Notes: generated from the sequence alone by a model not told the origin. A stretch of DNA of 64,000 nt from Luteitalea pratensis (GCF_001618865.1 NZ_CP015136.1:372001-436000), one strand, 5' to 3'; positions 36,249 through 45,887 are shown, counted from the stretch's first letter. A program made the numbers and translations.

Positions 36249-37823
36249 ATGCTTTTTCGATGGCCGAAGGTCGATTGCCGAAGGCCGAATGTGGGCGTTG
36301 TCTTCATGGCGGTGGCCCTGTTGTGGTGTTCGGCATGGGCCGGCGCCCAACCCGCAGCGCCTCCCAACATCGTCCTGATCAACATGGACGACCTGGGCTA
36401 CGGCGACACCTCGGCGTACGGCGCGACAACGATCAAGACGCCGCAGATTGACCGCATCGCTCGCGAGGGGCTGCGGTTCACGAACGGGTACGCGACGTCG
36501 GCGACGTGTACCCCCTCGCGTTTCTCCATGCTGACGGGCAAGTACGCCTGGCGCCAGGAAGGCACGGGCGTGCTCCCGGGCAACGCGGCGCTGATCATCG
36601 ACCCTGCTCGAACGACGCTGCCCGCCCTGTTGCGCAGCGCCGGATACCACACCGGCGTCGTCGGCAAGTGGCACCTCGGCCTCGGCGGCGCTGGCGGCCC
36701 CGACTGGAACCAGCGCATCAGCCCCGGGCCGAACGAGATCGGCTTCGCCTACAGCTTCATCATGGCGGCCACGGGCGACCGCGTGCCCACCGTCTACGTC
36801 GAGGACGGGCGCGTGGTTGGCCTCGATCCGAAAGATCCGATCCGCGTCGATTACGAGAAGCCGATCGGCGACTGGCCGACCGGCAAGGCCAACCCCGAGC
36901 TCCTGACGACGCAGCGCCCGAGTCATGGTCACGACCAGACCATCGTCAACGGCGTGAGCCGCATCGGCTACATGACCGGCGGCAAGGCCGCGTTGTGGCG
37001 CGACCAGGACATGGCCGACACGTTCACGCGCAAGGCCGTCTCCTACATCGAGCAGCACCAGCGCGAGCCGTTCTTCCTCTACTTCGCGACGCACGATCCG
37101 CACGTCCCGCGCGTCCCGCACGAGCGCTTCGTCGGCAAGTCGGGCATGGGCCCACGCGGCGACGCCATCCTGCAATCCGACTGGTCGATCGGGCAACTGC
37201 TCGACACCCTCGATCGCCTGAAGCTCGCGGGGAACACCCTCGTGATCTTCACGAGCGACAACGGCCCCGTGGTGGACGACGGCTATGTCGACCAGGCGGT
37301 GGAGAAACTCGGCACCCACAAGCCATGGGGACCGCTGCGCGGCGGCAAGTACAGCCGATTCGAGGCCGGAACCCGGGTGCCTTTTGTCGTGCGGTGGCCG
37401 GCGCGTGTGAGGCCGGGTGTCAGCGACGCGCTGGTGTCACAGGTGGACTTGCTGGCGTCGATGGCCGCGCTGGTTGGCAAGGCCGTGCCCTCGGGTGAGG
37501 CTCCAGACAGCGTCAACCAGTTGAAGGCCCTGCTCGGCGAGGATCCGAAAGGCCGCGACCACATCGTCGAGCACGCCGGCCGCTTCGCGCTGCGCGACGG
37601 CCGGTGGAAGTACATCGAGCCGTCAGAGGGCCCGCGGCGTAACGAGCAGACCAACACGGAACTGGCCAACGACCCGGCACCGCAGTTGTACGATCTGGAC
37701 GCCGACATCGGCGAGACGAAGAACCTGGCGGCGCAGCAGCCGGAGCGAGTGAAGGCGATGGCCGCTCGGCTCGTTGCGATCAGGCAAGGTAGGGCCGGCT
37801 CTCCTGGGGCGCCGAAGCTTTAG
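36249..37823 (+). CDS. Exported sulfatase (arylsulfatase type)
   Basis: A 524-residue alkaline-phosphatase-superfamily sulfatase. Cys87 in CTPSR is the formylglycine precursor, MDDLGYGD and the later TSDNGP supply metal ligands, and VGKWHLGL is the second signature. A hydrophobic segment (VVFMAVALLWCSAWAGAQ) marks export. AGGAG 8 nt upstream supports ATG 36249, which means about 15 N-terminal residues are encoded by GCCGAAGG-type heptamers. The last residues (QGRAGSPGAPKL) are encoded by the left end of a GGGCCGG repeat. A formylglycine-generating enzyme is not nearby. Confidence 0.92.
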   Translation: MLFRWPKVDCRRPNVGVVFMAVALLWCSAWAGAQPAAPPNIVLINMDDLGYGDTSAYGATTIKTPQIDRIAREGLRFTNGYATSATCTPSRFSMLTGKYAWRQEGTGVLPGNAALIIDPARTTLPALLRSAGYHTGVVGKWHLGLGGAGGPDWNQRISPGPNEIGFAYSFIMAATGDRVPTVYVEDGRVVGLDPKDPIRVDYEKPIGDWPTGKANPELLTTQRPSHGHDQTIVNGVSRIGYMTGGKAALWRDQDMADTFTRKAVSYIEQHQREPFFLYFATHDPHVPRVPHERFVGKSGMGPRGDAILQSDWSIGQLLDTLDRLKLAGNTLVIFTSDNGPVVDDGYVDQAVEKLGTHKPWGPLRGGKYSRFEAGTRVPFVVRWPARVRPGVSDALVSQVDLLASMAALVGKAVPSGEAPDSVNQLKALLGEDPKGRDHIVEHAGRFALRDGRWKYIEPSEGPRRNEQTNTELANDPAPQLYDLDADIGETKNLAAQQPERVKAMAARLVAIRQGRAGSPGAPKL

Positions 37824-37845
37824 CGGAGGTGGCCGAGCCCGGCCC
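37789..37845. repeat. GGGCCGG palindromic repeat overlapping a gene end
   Basis: GTAGGGCCGGCTCTCC (37789-37804) and GGCCGAGCCCGGCCC (37831-37845) are the two arms of the second repeat family with extra bases between. The left arm codes for the C-terminus of the sulfatase, whose stop is at 37821-37823. Confidence 0.75.
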
Positions 37846-37847
37846 GA

Positions 37848-37907
37848 TGACCGTCGACCTGACTTGTCCGCCGTAGCCTTGGCGAAGGTGGAAGGTCGAC
37901 GGCTACG
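37848..37907. repeat. Long GTCGAC hairpin repeat, 60-bp copy
   Basis: Identical over 60 bp to the copy at 30430-30489. It abuts the GGGCCGG repeat on its left. Confidence 0.9.
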
Positions 37908-37936
37908 CCTGGAAACGCATTGCGTCCTGACTCGAG

Positions 37937-38028
37937 ATGTCGCCGTCGGGCTTGCCCGACGGGCGCCTCGTTCGAAGGCCGATAGTCGCGGCGCGGCGAC
38001 ATCACCGTCGACCAAGGTCGACGGCTAC
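37937..38028. repeat. Two short hairpin repeats in a row
   Basis: CCGTCGGGC-TT-GCCCGACGG (37943-37962) and CCGTCGACC-AA-GGTCGACGG (38005-38024) are both perfect stems. The first is followed by GCGCCTC as at 30600, and relative to that copy an A-T pair has become G-C in both arms. Confidence 0.78.
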
Positions 38029-38046
38029 AAATGGGGCCATTCGACG

Positions 38047-38075
38047 GTAGGGCCGGATCGCCGAGCCCGGCCTAC
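38047..38075. repeat. GGGCCGG palindromic repeat (short variant)
   Basis: GTAGGGCCGG (38047-38056) pairs with CCGGCCTAC-like sequence ending at 38075, with a different centre from the copy at 32116. It lies 15 bp before the ggt start. Confidence 0.72.
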
Positions 38076-38089
38076 ACGGGAGTTCCGCG

Positions 38090-39940
38090 ATGTCACGTGT
38101 TCGTTCACGAGGGATGCGCCCATCCCGGCGCGTCGCGGTCGCCAGCGTCGTGCTGAGCATCGGGACCTGGTACGCGACCGGCAGCGCACAGTCGCCGATC
38201 GCATTCGGCACACCCACCACCCAGGTGCCGCAGCCCGGCGGCACGGTCCATGCGGTCCCCGGGTCGCGTGCACAGGGGTGGCTGGCGCAGGGGCGGTCGG
38301 AGGTGCTCGCGCGACACGGCATCGTGGCGACGAGCGATCCGCTGGCTGCGCAGGCCGGCGTCGAGATCCTGCGCAAGGGAGGCAATGCCATCGACGCCGC
38401 CGTCGCGGCGGCCGCGGTGCTCGACGTCACCTCGCAGAACGACACCGGGATCGGCGGCGACCTGTTCGCGATCGTCTACGTCGCGCACGAGCGGAAGCTG
38501 TATGCGCTGAACTCCGCGGGCTGGGCGCCAGCCGGATGGACGCCGCAGTTCTTCACCGACACGCTCGGCCTGAAGGCCGTTCCCGCCAGCGGTGTCAACG
38601 CGGCAACGGTACCGGGCGCGATCTCGGGCTACGACGCGCTACTCGGGCGCTTCGGCACGATGACCTTCGCCGAGACGTTCGCGCGTGCCGCCCGCATCGC
38701 CGAAGAGGGCTGGGGGCAGGCCGAACGACGGCACGGCGATCTGCTGCGTGTCGTCGCGCAGTTGCGCGCGGACCCCGATTCGACCGCCACGTTCCTCCAG
38801 GCGGGACAGGCTCCGGACCTCTATCGCATCATCCGCAACCCGGGCCTCGCGAAGGCGCTGCGCCTGATCCAGAAGGATGGGCGCGACGCGTTCTATCGTG
38901 GCGACATCGCGTCGGCGATCGTCGCGAAGATACGCGCCGGCGGGGGCGTGATGAGTGCCAGTGACCTGGCGGAGTTCCGGTCCGAATGGACCGAGCCGAT
39001 CGCGACCAGCTACCACGGCTACGACGTCTTCCAGTTGCCGCCGCCCGGGCAGGGATTCGCCGCACTCGAGATGCTGAACATCCTCGAGGTGTGCGTGCCG
39101 AAACTCGGGATGAACCTGGCCGAGCTCGGGCCATCCAGCCCGATGTACTGGCACCTGATGGTCGAGGCCAAGAAACTGGCCTACGCCGATCTGCACGCGT
39201 ACAACGCCGATCCCGCGTTTGCGGATGTTCCTGTGGCGCGGCTGATCTCCAAGTCGCATGCAGCCGAGTTATGCGGGCGAATCGACGTGAACCGCGCCTC
39301 AGGCACTGCCGCATCAACCGGAGTCGATGGCGGCACGATCTACCTATCGGCCGCCGATCGCTGGGGCAACATGGTGTCACTGGTGCACAGCGTCTTCAGC
39401 GTCTATGGCAGCAGGGCCACCGTCCCGCCCTATGGCTTCGTGCTGCAGAACCGCGGCGCCGCGTTCTCGCTGAACCCGAAGAGTCCGAACCTTGTTGCGC
39501 CCCACAAGCGCCCGTTCCACACGATCATCGCCGGCTTCGTCATGAAGGACGGGCAGCCGCTGATGGCGTTCGGCAACATGGGCGGGACGGTGCAGCCCGA
39601 GACGCACGCGCAGCACATGGTCAACATGATCGACCACGGCATGAACGTGCAGATGACGTCGGATGCTGCTCGATTCACGCACGCGCACGCGACCAACGTG
39701 CTGAGCCTCGAGCCGCAGTTGTTCGCCCTTGTCGGCGCGGCCCTGCGGCGCAAGGGTCACGTCGTCCAATCGGCGCCTGGCAACGCCGTCGGCGGCTATC
39801 AGGGCATCCTGTTCACGCCCGACGGGACGATGCCGGGACCGACGTTCGACAAGCGCTGGGCAGACGAGGACCGGCCGGTCAACGGTGTGTACCGTGCTGG
39901 TTCCGATCACCGCAAGGACGGACAGGCCGTGGGCTGGTGA
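38090..39940 (+). CDS. ggt: Gamma-glutamyltransferase
   Basis: A 616-residue periplasmic N-terminal-nucleophile hydrolase that transfers or hydrolyses gamma-glutamyl groups, for example of glutathione. It begins with a signal peptide (VAVASVVLSIGTWYATGSAQ). The predicted autocleavage nucleophile is Thr416 in GVDGGTIYLSAADRWGN, and the GNAIDAAVAAAAVL and GIGGDLFAIVY segments are family signatures. It is followed 58 nt later by a second sulfatase on the same strand. Confidence 0.93.
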   Translation: MSRVRSRGMRPSRRVAVASVVLSIGTWYATGSAQSPIAFGTPTTQVPQPGGTVHAVPGSRAQGWLAQGRSEVLARHGIVATSDPLAAQAGVEILRKGGNAIDAAVAAAAVLDVTSQNDTGIGGDLFAIVYVAHERKLYALNSAGWAPAGWTPQFFTDTLGLKAVPASGVNAATVPGAISGYDALLGRFGTMTFAETFARAARIAEEGWGQAERRHGDLLRVVAQLRADPDSTATFLQAGQAPDLYRIIRNPGLAKALRLIQKDGRDAFYRGDIASAIVAKIRAGGGVMSASDLAEFRSEWTEPIATSYHGYDVFQLPPPGQGFAALEMLNILEVCVPKLGMNLAELGPSSPMYWHLMVEAKKLAYADLHAYNADPAFADVPVARLISKSHAAELCGRIDVNRASGTAASTGVDGGTIYLSAADRWGNMVSLVHSVFSVYGSRATVPPYGFVLQNRGAAFSLNPKSPNLVAPHKRPFHTIIAGFVMKDGQPLMAFGNMGGTVQPETHAQHMVNMIDHGMNVQMTSDAARFTHAHATNVLSLEPQLFALVGAALRRKGHVVQSAPGNAVGGYQGILFTPDGTMPGPTFDKRWADEDRPVNGVYRAGSDHRKDGQAVGW

Positions 39941-39998
39941 TGCCGACGCAGATGCCCATCGCAAGGGCAGGCCAACGCATGTCCGACGGGAGGGATCG

Positions 39999-41471
39999 AT
40001 GAGGGTTTCTCTGGTGCTGGCGCTGGTCGGTGCGCTCATGGCAACGGCGTGTCGCTCGACTGACCCGGCGCGGCAGGAGTCCTCGTCTCGGCCGGCCCCA
40101 TCCCGACGGCCGAACATCGTGATGGTCCTGGTCGACGACATGCGCTGGGACGACATGCGCGCCGCGGGACACCCGTTCATCGACACCCCGCACATGGATC
40201 GCCTCGCCAGGGACGGGGCCAGGTTCACCAACGCGTTCGCGACGACGCCGCTCTGCTCCCCCAGTCGGGCGAGTTTCCTGACGGGTCAATACGCGCACAC
40301 CACCGGCATCATCGACAACACGGCTCGATCCAGTCACGACCTGCCGATCTTCCCCCTGGCGTTACGACGTGCCGGATACCGCACCGGCTTCTTCGGCAAG
40401 TGGCACATGGGCAACGACGACAGCCCGCGTCCGGGCTTCGATCACTGGGTGGCCCTGCCCGGCCAGGGAGAAGCCGTCGATCCGTCCCTGAACGTCGACG
40501 GGCAACGGGTGCACGCCACCGGCTATACGACCGATCTCCTGACCGACTACGTCGAGCGATTCATCGACCGCCCTTCGGAACAGCCGTTCCTGGTCTACCT
40601 GGCGCACAAGGCCATCCACCCCAACCTGGTGCAGCGAGACGACGGGAGCCTGGCGCCGGTGGCCGGGCAGTCGGGCGGGTTCGTGGCCGCCGACCGGCAC
40701 CGCGGCCGCTATATCGGCACGGCGATGCCGCGACGGGCGAACGCCTTCCGGCCGCCGCTCGGCAAGCCGGCCCTCCTCCGTCAGATTGACAGGCTGCCGG
40801 CCATGGGTCGCGAGACCGCGACACCGGACGAGGACATCAGGGGGCGCCTCGAGATGCTGCTGGGTGTCGACGACAGCCTTGGACGCATCCTCGCGACGCT
40901 CGAGCGCAAGGGCGCGCGGGACGACACCGTTGTCGTCTTCACCAGCGACCATGGGTACTTCTACGGAGAGCACGGGCTCAACGAGGAGCGGCGACTCGCC
41001 TACGAAGAGACCATTCGGATTCCGCTGATCATCCGCTACCCGCGCCTCGCCGCCGCTGGGACGACTCCCAGTCAGATGGCGCTGAGCATCGACATCGCGC
41101 CGACCCTGCTCGACATCACCGGCCTTGGACCCGACCCCGCGGTCCAGGGCCGGTCGCTCGTGCCAGTACTCAGGCAGAATGCGCGTCAGTGGCGCTCGTC
41201 GTTCCTCGTCGAGTACTTCACCGACACTGTCTTTCCCCGCATCCGGAACATGGGCTACGTGGCGGTCCGGACCGATCGATACAAGTACATCCAGTACCGG
41301 GAACTCAGTGGCATGAACGAGCTCTACGATCTCCGCACGGATCCCTACGAGGAGACCAACATCATCGACCGGCCCGACTCGCGGCCGACCCTGCAAGAGA
41401 TGCAGTCCGAACTGCAGCGCCTACTCGAGGCGACGAGGTTTCCGTCCAGTACGACGGCTGGCCCTCCGTGA
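39999..41471 (+). CDS. Exported sulfatase, probable lipoprotein
   Basis: A 490-residue sulfatase of the iduronate-sulfatase/N-sulfoglucosamine type. A short signal peptide ends at Cys18 (ATAC), a possible lipid anchor. Cys86 in CSPSR is the formylglycine site, VDDMRWDD and TSDHGYFYGEHG carry metal ligands, and FFGKWHMG is the second signature. GGGAGGG lies 4 nt before ATG 39999, which decides the start. With the sulfatase at 36249 it suggests use of sulfated glycans, though no glycoside hydrolase is present. Confidence 0.92.
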   Translation: MRVSLVLALVGALMATACRSTDPARQESSSRPAPSRRPNIVMVLVDDMRWDDMRAAGHPFIDTPHMDRLARDGARFTNAFATTPLCSPSRASFLTGQYAHTTGIIDNTARSSHDLPIFPLALRRAGYRTGFFGKWHMGNDDSPRPGFDHWVALPGQGEAVDPSLNVDGQRVHATGYTTDLLTDYVERFIDRPSEQPFLVYLAHKAIHPNLVQRDDGSLAPVAGQSGGFVAADRHRGRYIGTAMPRRANAFRPPLGKPALLRQIDRLPAMGRETATPDEDIRGRLEMLLGVDDSLGRILATLERKGARDDTVVVFTSDHGYFYGEHGLNEERRLAYEETIRIPLIIRYPRLAAAGTTPSQMALSIDIAPTLLDITGLGPDPAVQGRSLVPVLRQNARQWRSSFLVEYFTDTVFPRIRNMGYVAVRTDRYKYIQYRELSGMNELYDLRTDPYEETNIIDRPDSRPTLQEMQSELQRLLEATRFPSSTTAGPP

Positions 41472-41502
41472 ACGCCGTAGAGGAATCGGCCGCGGCGCGG
41501 CG

Positions 41503-43368
41503 TCACTTCACGTGTGATCCCAGCCATGCCGTGCGAATCGCCTCCTGTTGCGGCGTCTGGTCAGGGCTGGGGACGACCTCGATGCCATCGTTCTTCCCGG
41601 CGGTGACACGCACCGCCTTCTTCTCGCCGCGTGACTCGAACGTCAGCTCCACTTCGGTGCCTGGCGTGATCGAGGACAACACGCGCTCCCAGTCACCAGC
41701 CTGGGCGATGGCCGTGCCGTTGAGCGACAGTACGGCGTCGCCACGGCCCATGCCCGCCTTGTAGACCTGACTGGTCGAGACGGTGTTGCCGGCGACGACC
41801 ATGCGGCCCCCCTCGGGCTGGAGACGCACCTGTCCGAGCGTCGCCGGTGTCTCGCGGGCGCGCATCGTGTAGCCCGCTGCCGCCAGCAGCTGCCGGTAGG
41901 GCAGCACTTCGGTGCCGAGTACGTGCCGGCGGAAGAAATCGTCGGCAAACGCCGCATCGCCGCTCACCGAGGCGAGGGCCGCCTGCGCGTCCTTCAGCGT
42001 GTACGGGTGGGCGACGTACCCGGGGGCCTTCCCGCCAGGCGCGCCATGCGTCTTCCACAGCTGCCGCATGTAGTCGTCCAGCGTGATGGCGCCGCCGCTG
42101 CGCTCGCGCAGCGTCAGGTCGAGGCCAAGCGCGATGGCCGCGCCATACGTGTAATAGGAAACGAACGTGTTATCCCAGTTGGTCGGGTCCACCGCCTGAG
42201 CCGCGTCGACATACGGCGCGAGGCGGCTCATGTCGACCGCCGAGCGGAACTGCGTGCCAGGAGCATGGAGGACGCCCGCGGCGAACATCGCCAGCTGCGC
42301 CGCGCCCTGGTCCTGACTCACGATCCCTGCGCGCACCATCGCCAGCGTGCCGTAGTACTCGGTGAACCCTTCGGCCAGCCACAATTCGCCGGACATGTTC
42401 GGCCGAGTGAAGTCGAACGGCTCGAGCGCCGCCGGACGAATGCGTTCCACGTTCCAGGAGTGGAAGAACTCGTGCGAGGCCGTGTCGGCCACGCGCGACA
42501 TGCCATCGGCCAGTGTCGCAGCCGCCGTGCAGACCGTGCTGTTGCGGTGCTCCATGCCGTCGCCGCCGGCCCATGGGAGGTAGTCCATCAGGAATGTATA
42601 GGTTCCAGCGTCGAACGGCGCGAGGTCTCCGAACACGGCTGCCTGCTCGCGCACGATCTTCTCCACCATGGGCGCGTACGCGTCGAGTTGCGCGTCGGTG
42701 CCGAGGTGGTGCACCGCGAGCCGGATCCGTGCCGGCGTCCCGCCACCCGGCCGCGCCACGGTGAATTCTCGCACGGCGTGCGCACTGAACTCGATCGGCG
42801 AGTCCATGAAGTACTGAAGATTCGGGGCCGTGAACGTGAGTGCGTCATCGGTCGGGAACAATTGTGTGGAGACACGCCACGTCCGGCCAGGCGGCTGCGT
42901 GAAGCGGACGCGGATAGACGTGTCCGGCAGCGACGGCGCCCAGGCGAAGGTCGCCGGCACGTTCAGGTGTGCATGCGTGCCATCGACGGCCGAGTAGGTG
43001 CCGTCGACGCGATCGGCGAACAACCGGTAGCGCACGTGCACGGCGTTGCCGGTCGGCATGACGCGCCATTGGGCGGGCGACAGGAGTTCAGTGGTGAGCG
43101 TCGTGTCGCCGTCACCGTGCGCCTCGAACATGTACACGTTCTTGCCGAACTCGTGCGCCGCGTAGCGTCCTGGTGACGATCGCGCCATGCGCACCTCGAG
43201 AGGCGAGCCCGCCCGCGACGGAAACCGCACGTCCACCTGCAGCCATCGCTGCTCGGGTGCGGGGATGGAGACGGTGTAGTCGATGGTTTGCGCACTCGCC
43301 AGCGCCACCGAGGCGAGCAGGAAAACGATGGAGAAGGCGGCGCGAACGCTGCGACGGCACACGAACAT
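41503..43368 (-). CDS. M61 family peptidase with PDZ domain
   Basis: A 621-residue exported metallopeptidase of the glycyl-aminopeptidase (M61) family. A signal peptide (AAFSIVFLLASVALASAQ) precedes the N-terminal beta domain, the zinc motif H299-EFF-H303-SW and the downstream ligand Glu in LAEGFTEYYG. A PDZ-like domain (about 520-600, GRGDAVLSLNGTAI) closes the protein. It is convergent with the second sulfatase. ATG 43368 is chosen as it begins the signal peptide. Confidence 0.92.
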   Translation of the reverse strand: MFVCRRSVRAAFSIVFLLASVALASAQTIDYTVSIPAPEQRWLQVDVRFPSRAGSPLEVRMARSSPGRYAAHEFGKNVYMFEAHGDGDTTLTTELLSPAQWRVMPTGNAVHVRYRLFADRVDGTYSAVDGTHAHLNVPATFAWAPSLPDTSIRVRFTQPPGRTWRVSTQLFPTDDALTFTAPNLQYFMDSPIEFSAHAVREFTVARPGGGTPARIRLAVHHLGTDAQLDAYAPMVEKIVREQAAVFGDLAPFDAGTYTFLMDYLPWAGGDGMEHRNSTVCTAAATLADGMSRVADTASHEFFHSWNVERIRPAALEPFDFTRPNMSGELWLAEGFTEYYGTLAMVRAGIVSQDQGAAQLAMFAAGVLHAPGTQFRSAVDMSRLAPYVDAAQAVDPTNWDNTFVSYYTYGAAIALGLDLTLRERSGGAITLDDYMRQLWKTHGAPGGKAPGYVAHPYTLKDAQAALASVSGDAAFADDFFRRHVLGTEVLPYRQLLAAAGYTMRARETPATLGQVRLQPEGGRMVVAGNTVSTSQVYKAGMGRGDAVLSLNGTAIAQAGDWERVLSSITPGTEVELTFESRGEKKAVRVTAGKNDGIEVVPSPDQTPQQEAIRTAWLGSHVK

Positions 43369-43440
43369 GCCGCCTAGAGTAACCGGGTGCCGGGTGCCGG
43401 GCACCGGGAATCGGGGGCACGATCGTCCGAGAGAGATCAC

Positions 43441-43470
43441 TGACCGTCGACCTGAAGGTCGACGGCTACG
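43441..43470. repeat. GTCGAC hairpin repeat (CCG/CGG arms)
   Basis: CCGTCGACCT-GA-AGGTCGACGG followed by CTACG, a perfect 10-bp stem identical in its arms to the 60-bp copies but lacking their inner core. Confidence 0.8.
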
Positions 43471-43476
43471 AAGGCC

Positions 43477-43540
43477 GAAGGCCGCATCCCGAAGGCCGCA
43501 TCCCGAAGGCCGCATCCCGAAGGCCGCATCCCGAAGGCCG
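43477..43540. repeat. Tandem 14-bp repeat (GAAGGCCGCATCCC x 4.6)
   Basis: Four identical 14-bp units and a partial fifth, each made of two heptamers, lie just after the 3' end of the ABC-2 permease gene. Identity of the units indicates recent expansion, so copy number may vary among strains. Confidence 0.92.
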
Positions 43541-43551
43541 GGAGGGCCCCC

Positions 43552-44853
43552 CTACTTCGCCATGATCCAGCGCGCCATCTCGCGATAGCTCGCCGTCTTG
43601 CCCTGCATCAGCAACCCGACGCGCAGGATGCGTCCCGCGGCGTAGACCATCGCCACCGTCGTCGCGACGCTGCCTGCCAGCGCCAGGACCACCTGCCACG
43701 CGGGCGGCCCCGGCGGGATGGCCATCCGCAGCAGCATCAGGTACGGCGACGCGAACGGGAACAGCGAAAACCCCACCGACATGGCGCTGTCCGGGTTCTG
43801 GACCACCTGCAGCCAGAGGAAGATCGGGAACATCGCCAGGACCATCGCCGGCATCATCATCCCCTGGGCGTCCTTGACCTCACTGCAGGCCGCGCCGATG
43901 GCGATGAACATGGAGCCAAAGAGGAAGACGGCGATGACGAGGAACAGCCCGAACCACGGGATCAGGCTCCAACGGATCAGTCCGAAATAGTCCGCCTGCG
44001 CCGCGATCAGCAGCCCGCCGCCGATGTAGATCACCGCCAGCACCATCGTCACCGCGCCGCTGCCGAGCAGCTTGCCCAGCATCAGGTGGAAGGCGCTCAC
44101 CGACCCGAGCAGCACTTCACTGATGCGGCTGGTCTTCTCCTCGATCACGCTGTTCAGCAACTGTGGCGCCGAACTCATGACCAGGCCGAACAGCATAAAC
44201 ATCGTGACCGCCGGCATCACGAAGGTCCGCACGGCATCGACTTTTTCGGCCGTCGAGACCTTGCCGTCGGCCGTCCGCACGACCAGGCCCTTGCGGTCCA
44301 TCGGGACCGGTTCGAGCAGGCGCCGCGTTTCGGACGGGTCGGCACCGAGCGACGACAGGCGACGGTCTGCGACCGCCCGGCTCACCTCGCGACGCAACCA
44401 CTCGGGCAGGGCCTGGTACGTCGGGTATTGCGTGTAGTACTGCAGGCGGGGTTCGTCCGTGCCGGAGGTGCTGAGGACTTCAGCAGGGATCTCGACAAAG
44501 GCGAACAATTCGTCGCGCCGCACACGATCGGACAGCCCCAGGCGCGTGCTCTCGTCCGTGCCGCCGTCGGTCGCCGCGATCTCCGGCAGGAACGATGGGC
44601 CCGTGCGGCGGCCGGAGGGTGACGTCTGTTCGATACCATGGCGGCGCGCCGCCTCGACGATCGCCGGGCCGAGCACGCCGGTGCGATCGACGATCGCGAA
44701 GCGGCGCTCGGAGGTGTCGCGCCGGGCCGTGAGGGCCTGAATGCCGAAGGCCAGGGCCATCAGCAGCGGCACGGCCAGCAGGCCGATCAGGAAGGCCCGG
44801 CTGCGGACGGCCTGCTCGAACTCCGCGGCGGCGATGATGAGTACTCGGGACAT
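43552..44853 (-). CDS. ABC-2 type exporter permease
   Basis: A 433-residue NatB-like permease. One membrane segment near the N-terminus (about 15-37) is followed by a large extracytoplasmic domain and five C-terminal membrane segments (about 215-405). The EEKTSRISEVLLGSVS sequence after the second segment is diagnostic of this family. It works with the ATPase encoded 12 nt upstream to export an unidentified substrate, sodium ions or small molecules in characterised relatives. Confidence 0.9.
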   Translation of the reverse strand: MSRVLIIAAAEFEQAVRSRAFLIGLLAVPLLMALAFGIQALTARRDTSERRFAIVDRTGVLGPAIVEAARRHGIEQTSPSGRRTGPSFLPEIAATDGGTDESTRLGLSDRVRRDELFAFVEIPAEVLSTSGTDEPRLQYYTQYPTYQALPEWLRREVSRAVADRRLSSLGADPSETRRLLEPVPMDRKGLVVRTADGKVSTAEKVDAVRTFVMPAVTMFMLFGLVMSSAPQLLNSVIEEKTSRISEVLLGSVSAFHLMLGKLLGSGAVTMVLAVIYIGGGLLIAAQADYFGLIRWSLIPWFGLFLVIAVFLFGSMFIAIGAACSEVKDAQGMMMPAMVLAMFPIFLWLQVVQNPDSAMSVGFSLFPFASPYLMLLRMAIPPGPPAWQVVLALAGSVATTVAMVYAAGRILRVGLLMQGKTASYREMARWIMAK

Positions 44854-44865
44854 GAACGTGCGGCC

Positions 44866-45786
44866 TCACTCGGCGGGAAGGAGGTCTTCTTCGGGCGCGG
44901 GCCGCGCGATCTTCACGAAGATGTCGTGCAGCGAGGGCCTGGTGATCTCGAAGCGGTAGACCTCGGTACGCGCGGCGAGCCGGCCGAGGAACGCCTGCGG
45001 CGCGACCGACAACCGCACTTCCTGCGTGTTGCCGTGGTCGACCACCGACGTGACGCCCTCGATTGTGCGCAGCAGGGCGGCGCCACCGATCGCACGCACA
45101 TGGACCGCGTCGTGCCCGTACGTGGCCTGGATCTCGTCGAGCGATCCGTCGAGCACCTTGCGGCCCTTGAAGATCATGAAGATGCGATCGCACATCAGCT
45201 CGGCCATCGACATGTCGTGCGTGCTGAAGACGATCGTCGTGCCACGGCGCTTGAGCTCCAGCACCGCGTCGCGGAGCACGTCGCGATTGACCGGGTCGAG
45301 ACCCGAGAACGGCTCGTCGAGAATCACCAGGTCCGGCCGCGAGACGACGCTCGCGATGAACTGGACCTTCTGCGACATGCCCTTCGAGAGCGCCTGGACC
45401 TTCTTGTCCGACGTGGCAGCCAGGCCGAGACGCGCCAGCCACCAGTCGGCTTCGCGGGCGACGTCGGCGCGCCGGCCGCCTTTCAACTGGCCGTAGTAGG
45501 TGAGCAGCCGCCGAACCGGCATCTGCTTGTAGAGGCCGCGCTCCTCGGGAAGGTACCCGACGCGGTCGCGGGCGGCCACCGAACTGCGGTCGCCGAGGAC
45601 CTCGATGGCGCCGCTGTCGGGCAGCAGGATGTTCATGATCATCCGCAGCGTCGTGGTCTTGCCCGATCCGTTGGGCCCGATGAAGCCGTAGATGGCGCCC
45701 TGGGGCACCTGCAGCGACAACGCGTCCACCGCCATCGTCTGGCCGAAGCGCTTGGTGACCGCGTCGAGAGTGATGGCAAAGGGCAT
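44866..45786 (-). CDS. ABC-2 exporter ATPase
   Basis: A 306-residue nucleotide-binding protein with Walker A GPNGSGKTT, a degenerate signature (LSKGMSQKVQFIASV), Walker B LVILDEPFSGLDP and an H-loop in STHDM, plus the C-terminal DUF4162-like extension common in NatA-type proteins. It is the first gene of a two-gene operon with the permease. A heptamer-filled gap (45790-45887) separates it from the kinase gene. Confidence 0.93.
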   Translation of the reverse strand: MPFAITLDAVTKRFGQTMAVDALSLQVPQGAIYGFIGPNGSGKTTTLRMIMNILLPDSGAIEVLGDRSSVAARDRVGYLPEERGLYKQMPVRRLLTYYGQLKGGRRADVAREADWWLARLGLAATSDKKVQALSKGMSQKVQFIASVVSRPDLVILDEPFSGLDPVNRDVLRDAVLELKRRGTTIVFSTHDMSMAELMCDRIFMIFKGRKVLDGSLDEIQATYGHDAVHVRAIGGAALLRTIEGVTSVVDHGNTQEVRLSVAPQAFLGRLAARTEVYRFEITRPSLHDIFVKIARPAPEEDLLPAE

Positions 45787-45887
45787 TGGCAGAGTGGGAC
45801 GACGAACGCCGAACGTTGAACGCCGAACGCTGAAGGGCCGAGGCGGAAGGTCGATGGCCGATGGACGAAGGCCGGCGGACGAGAACT

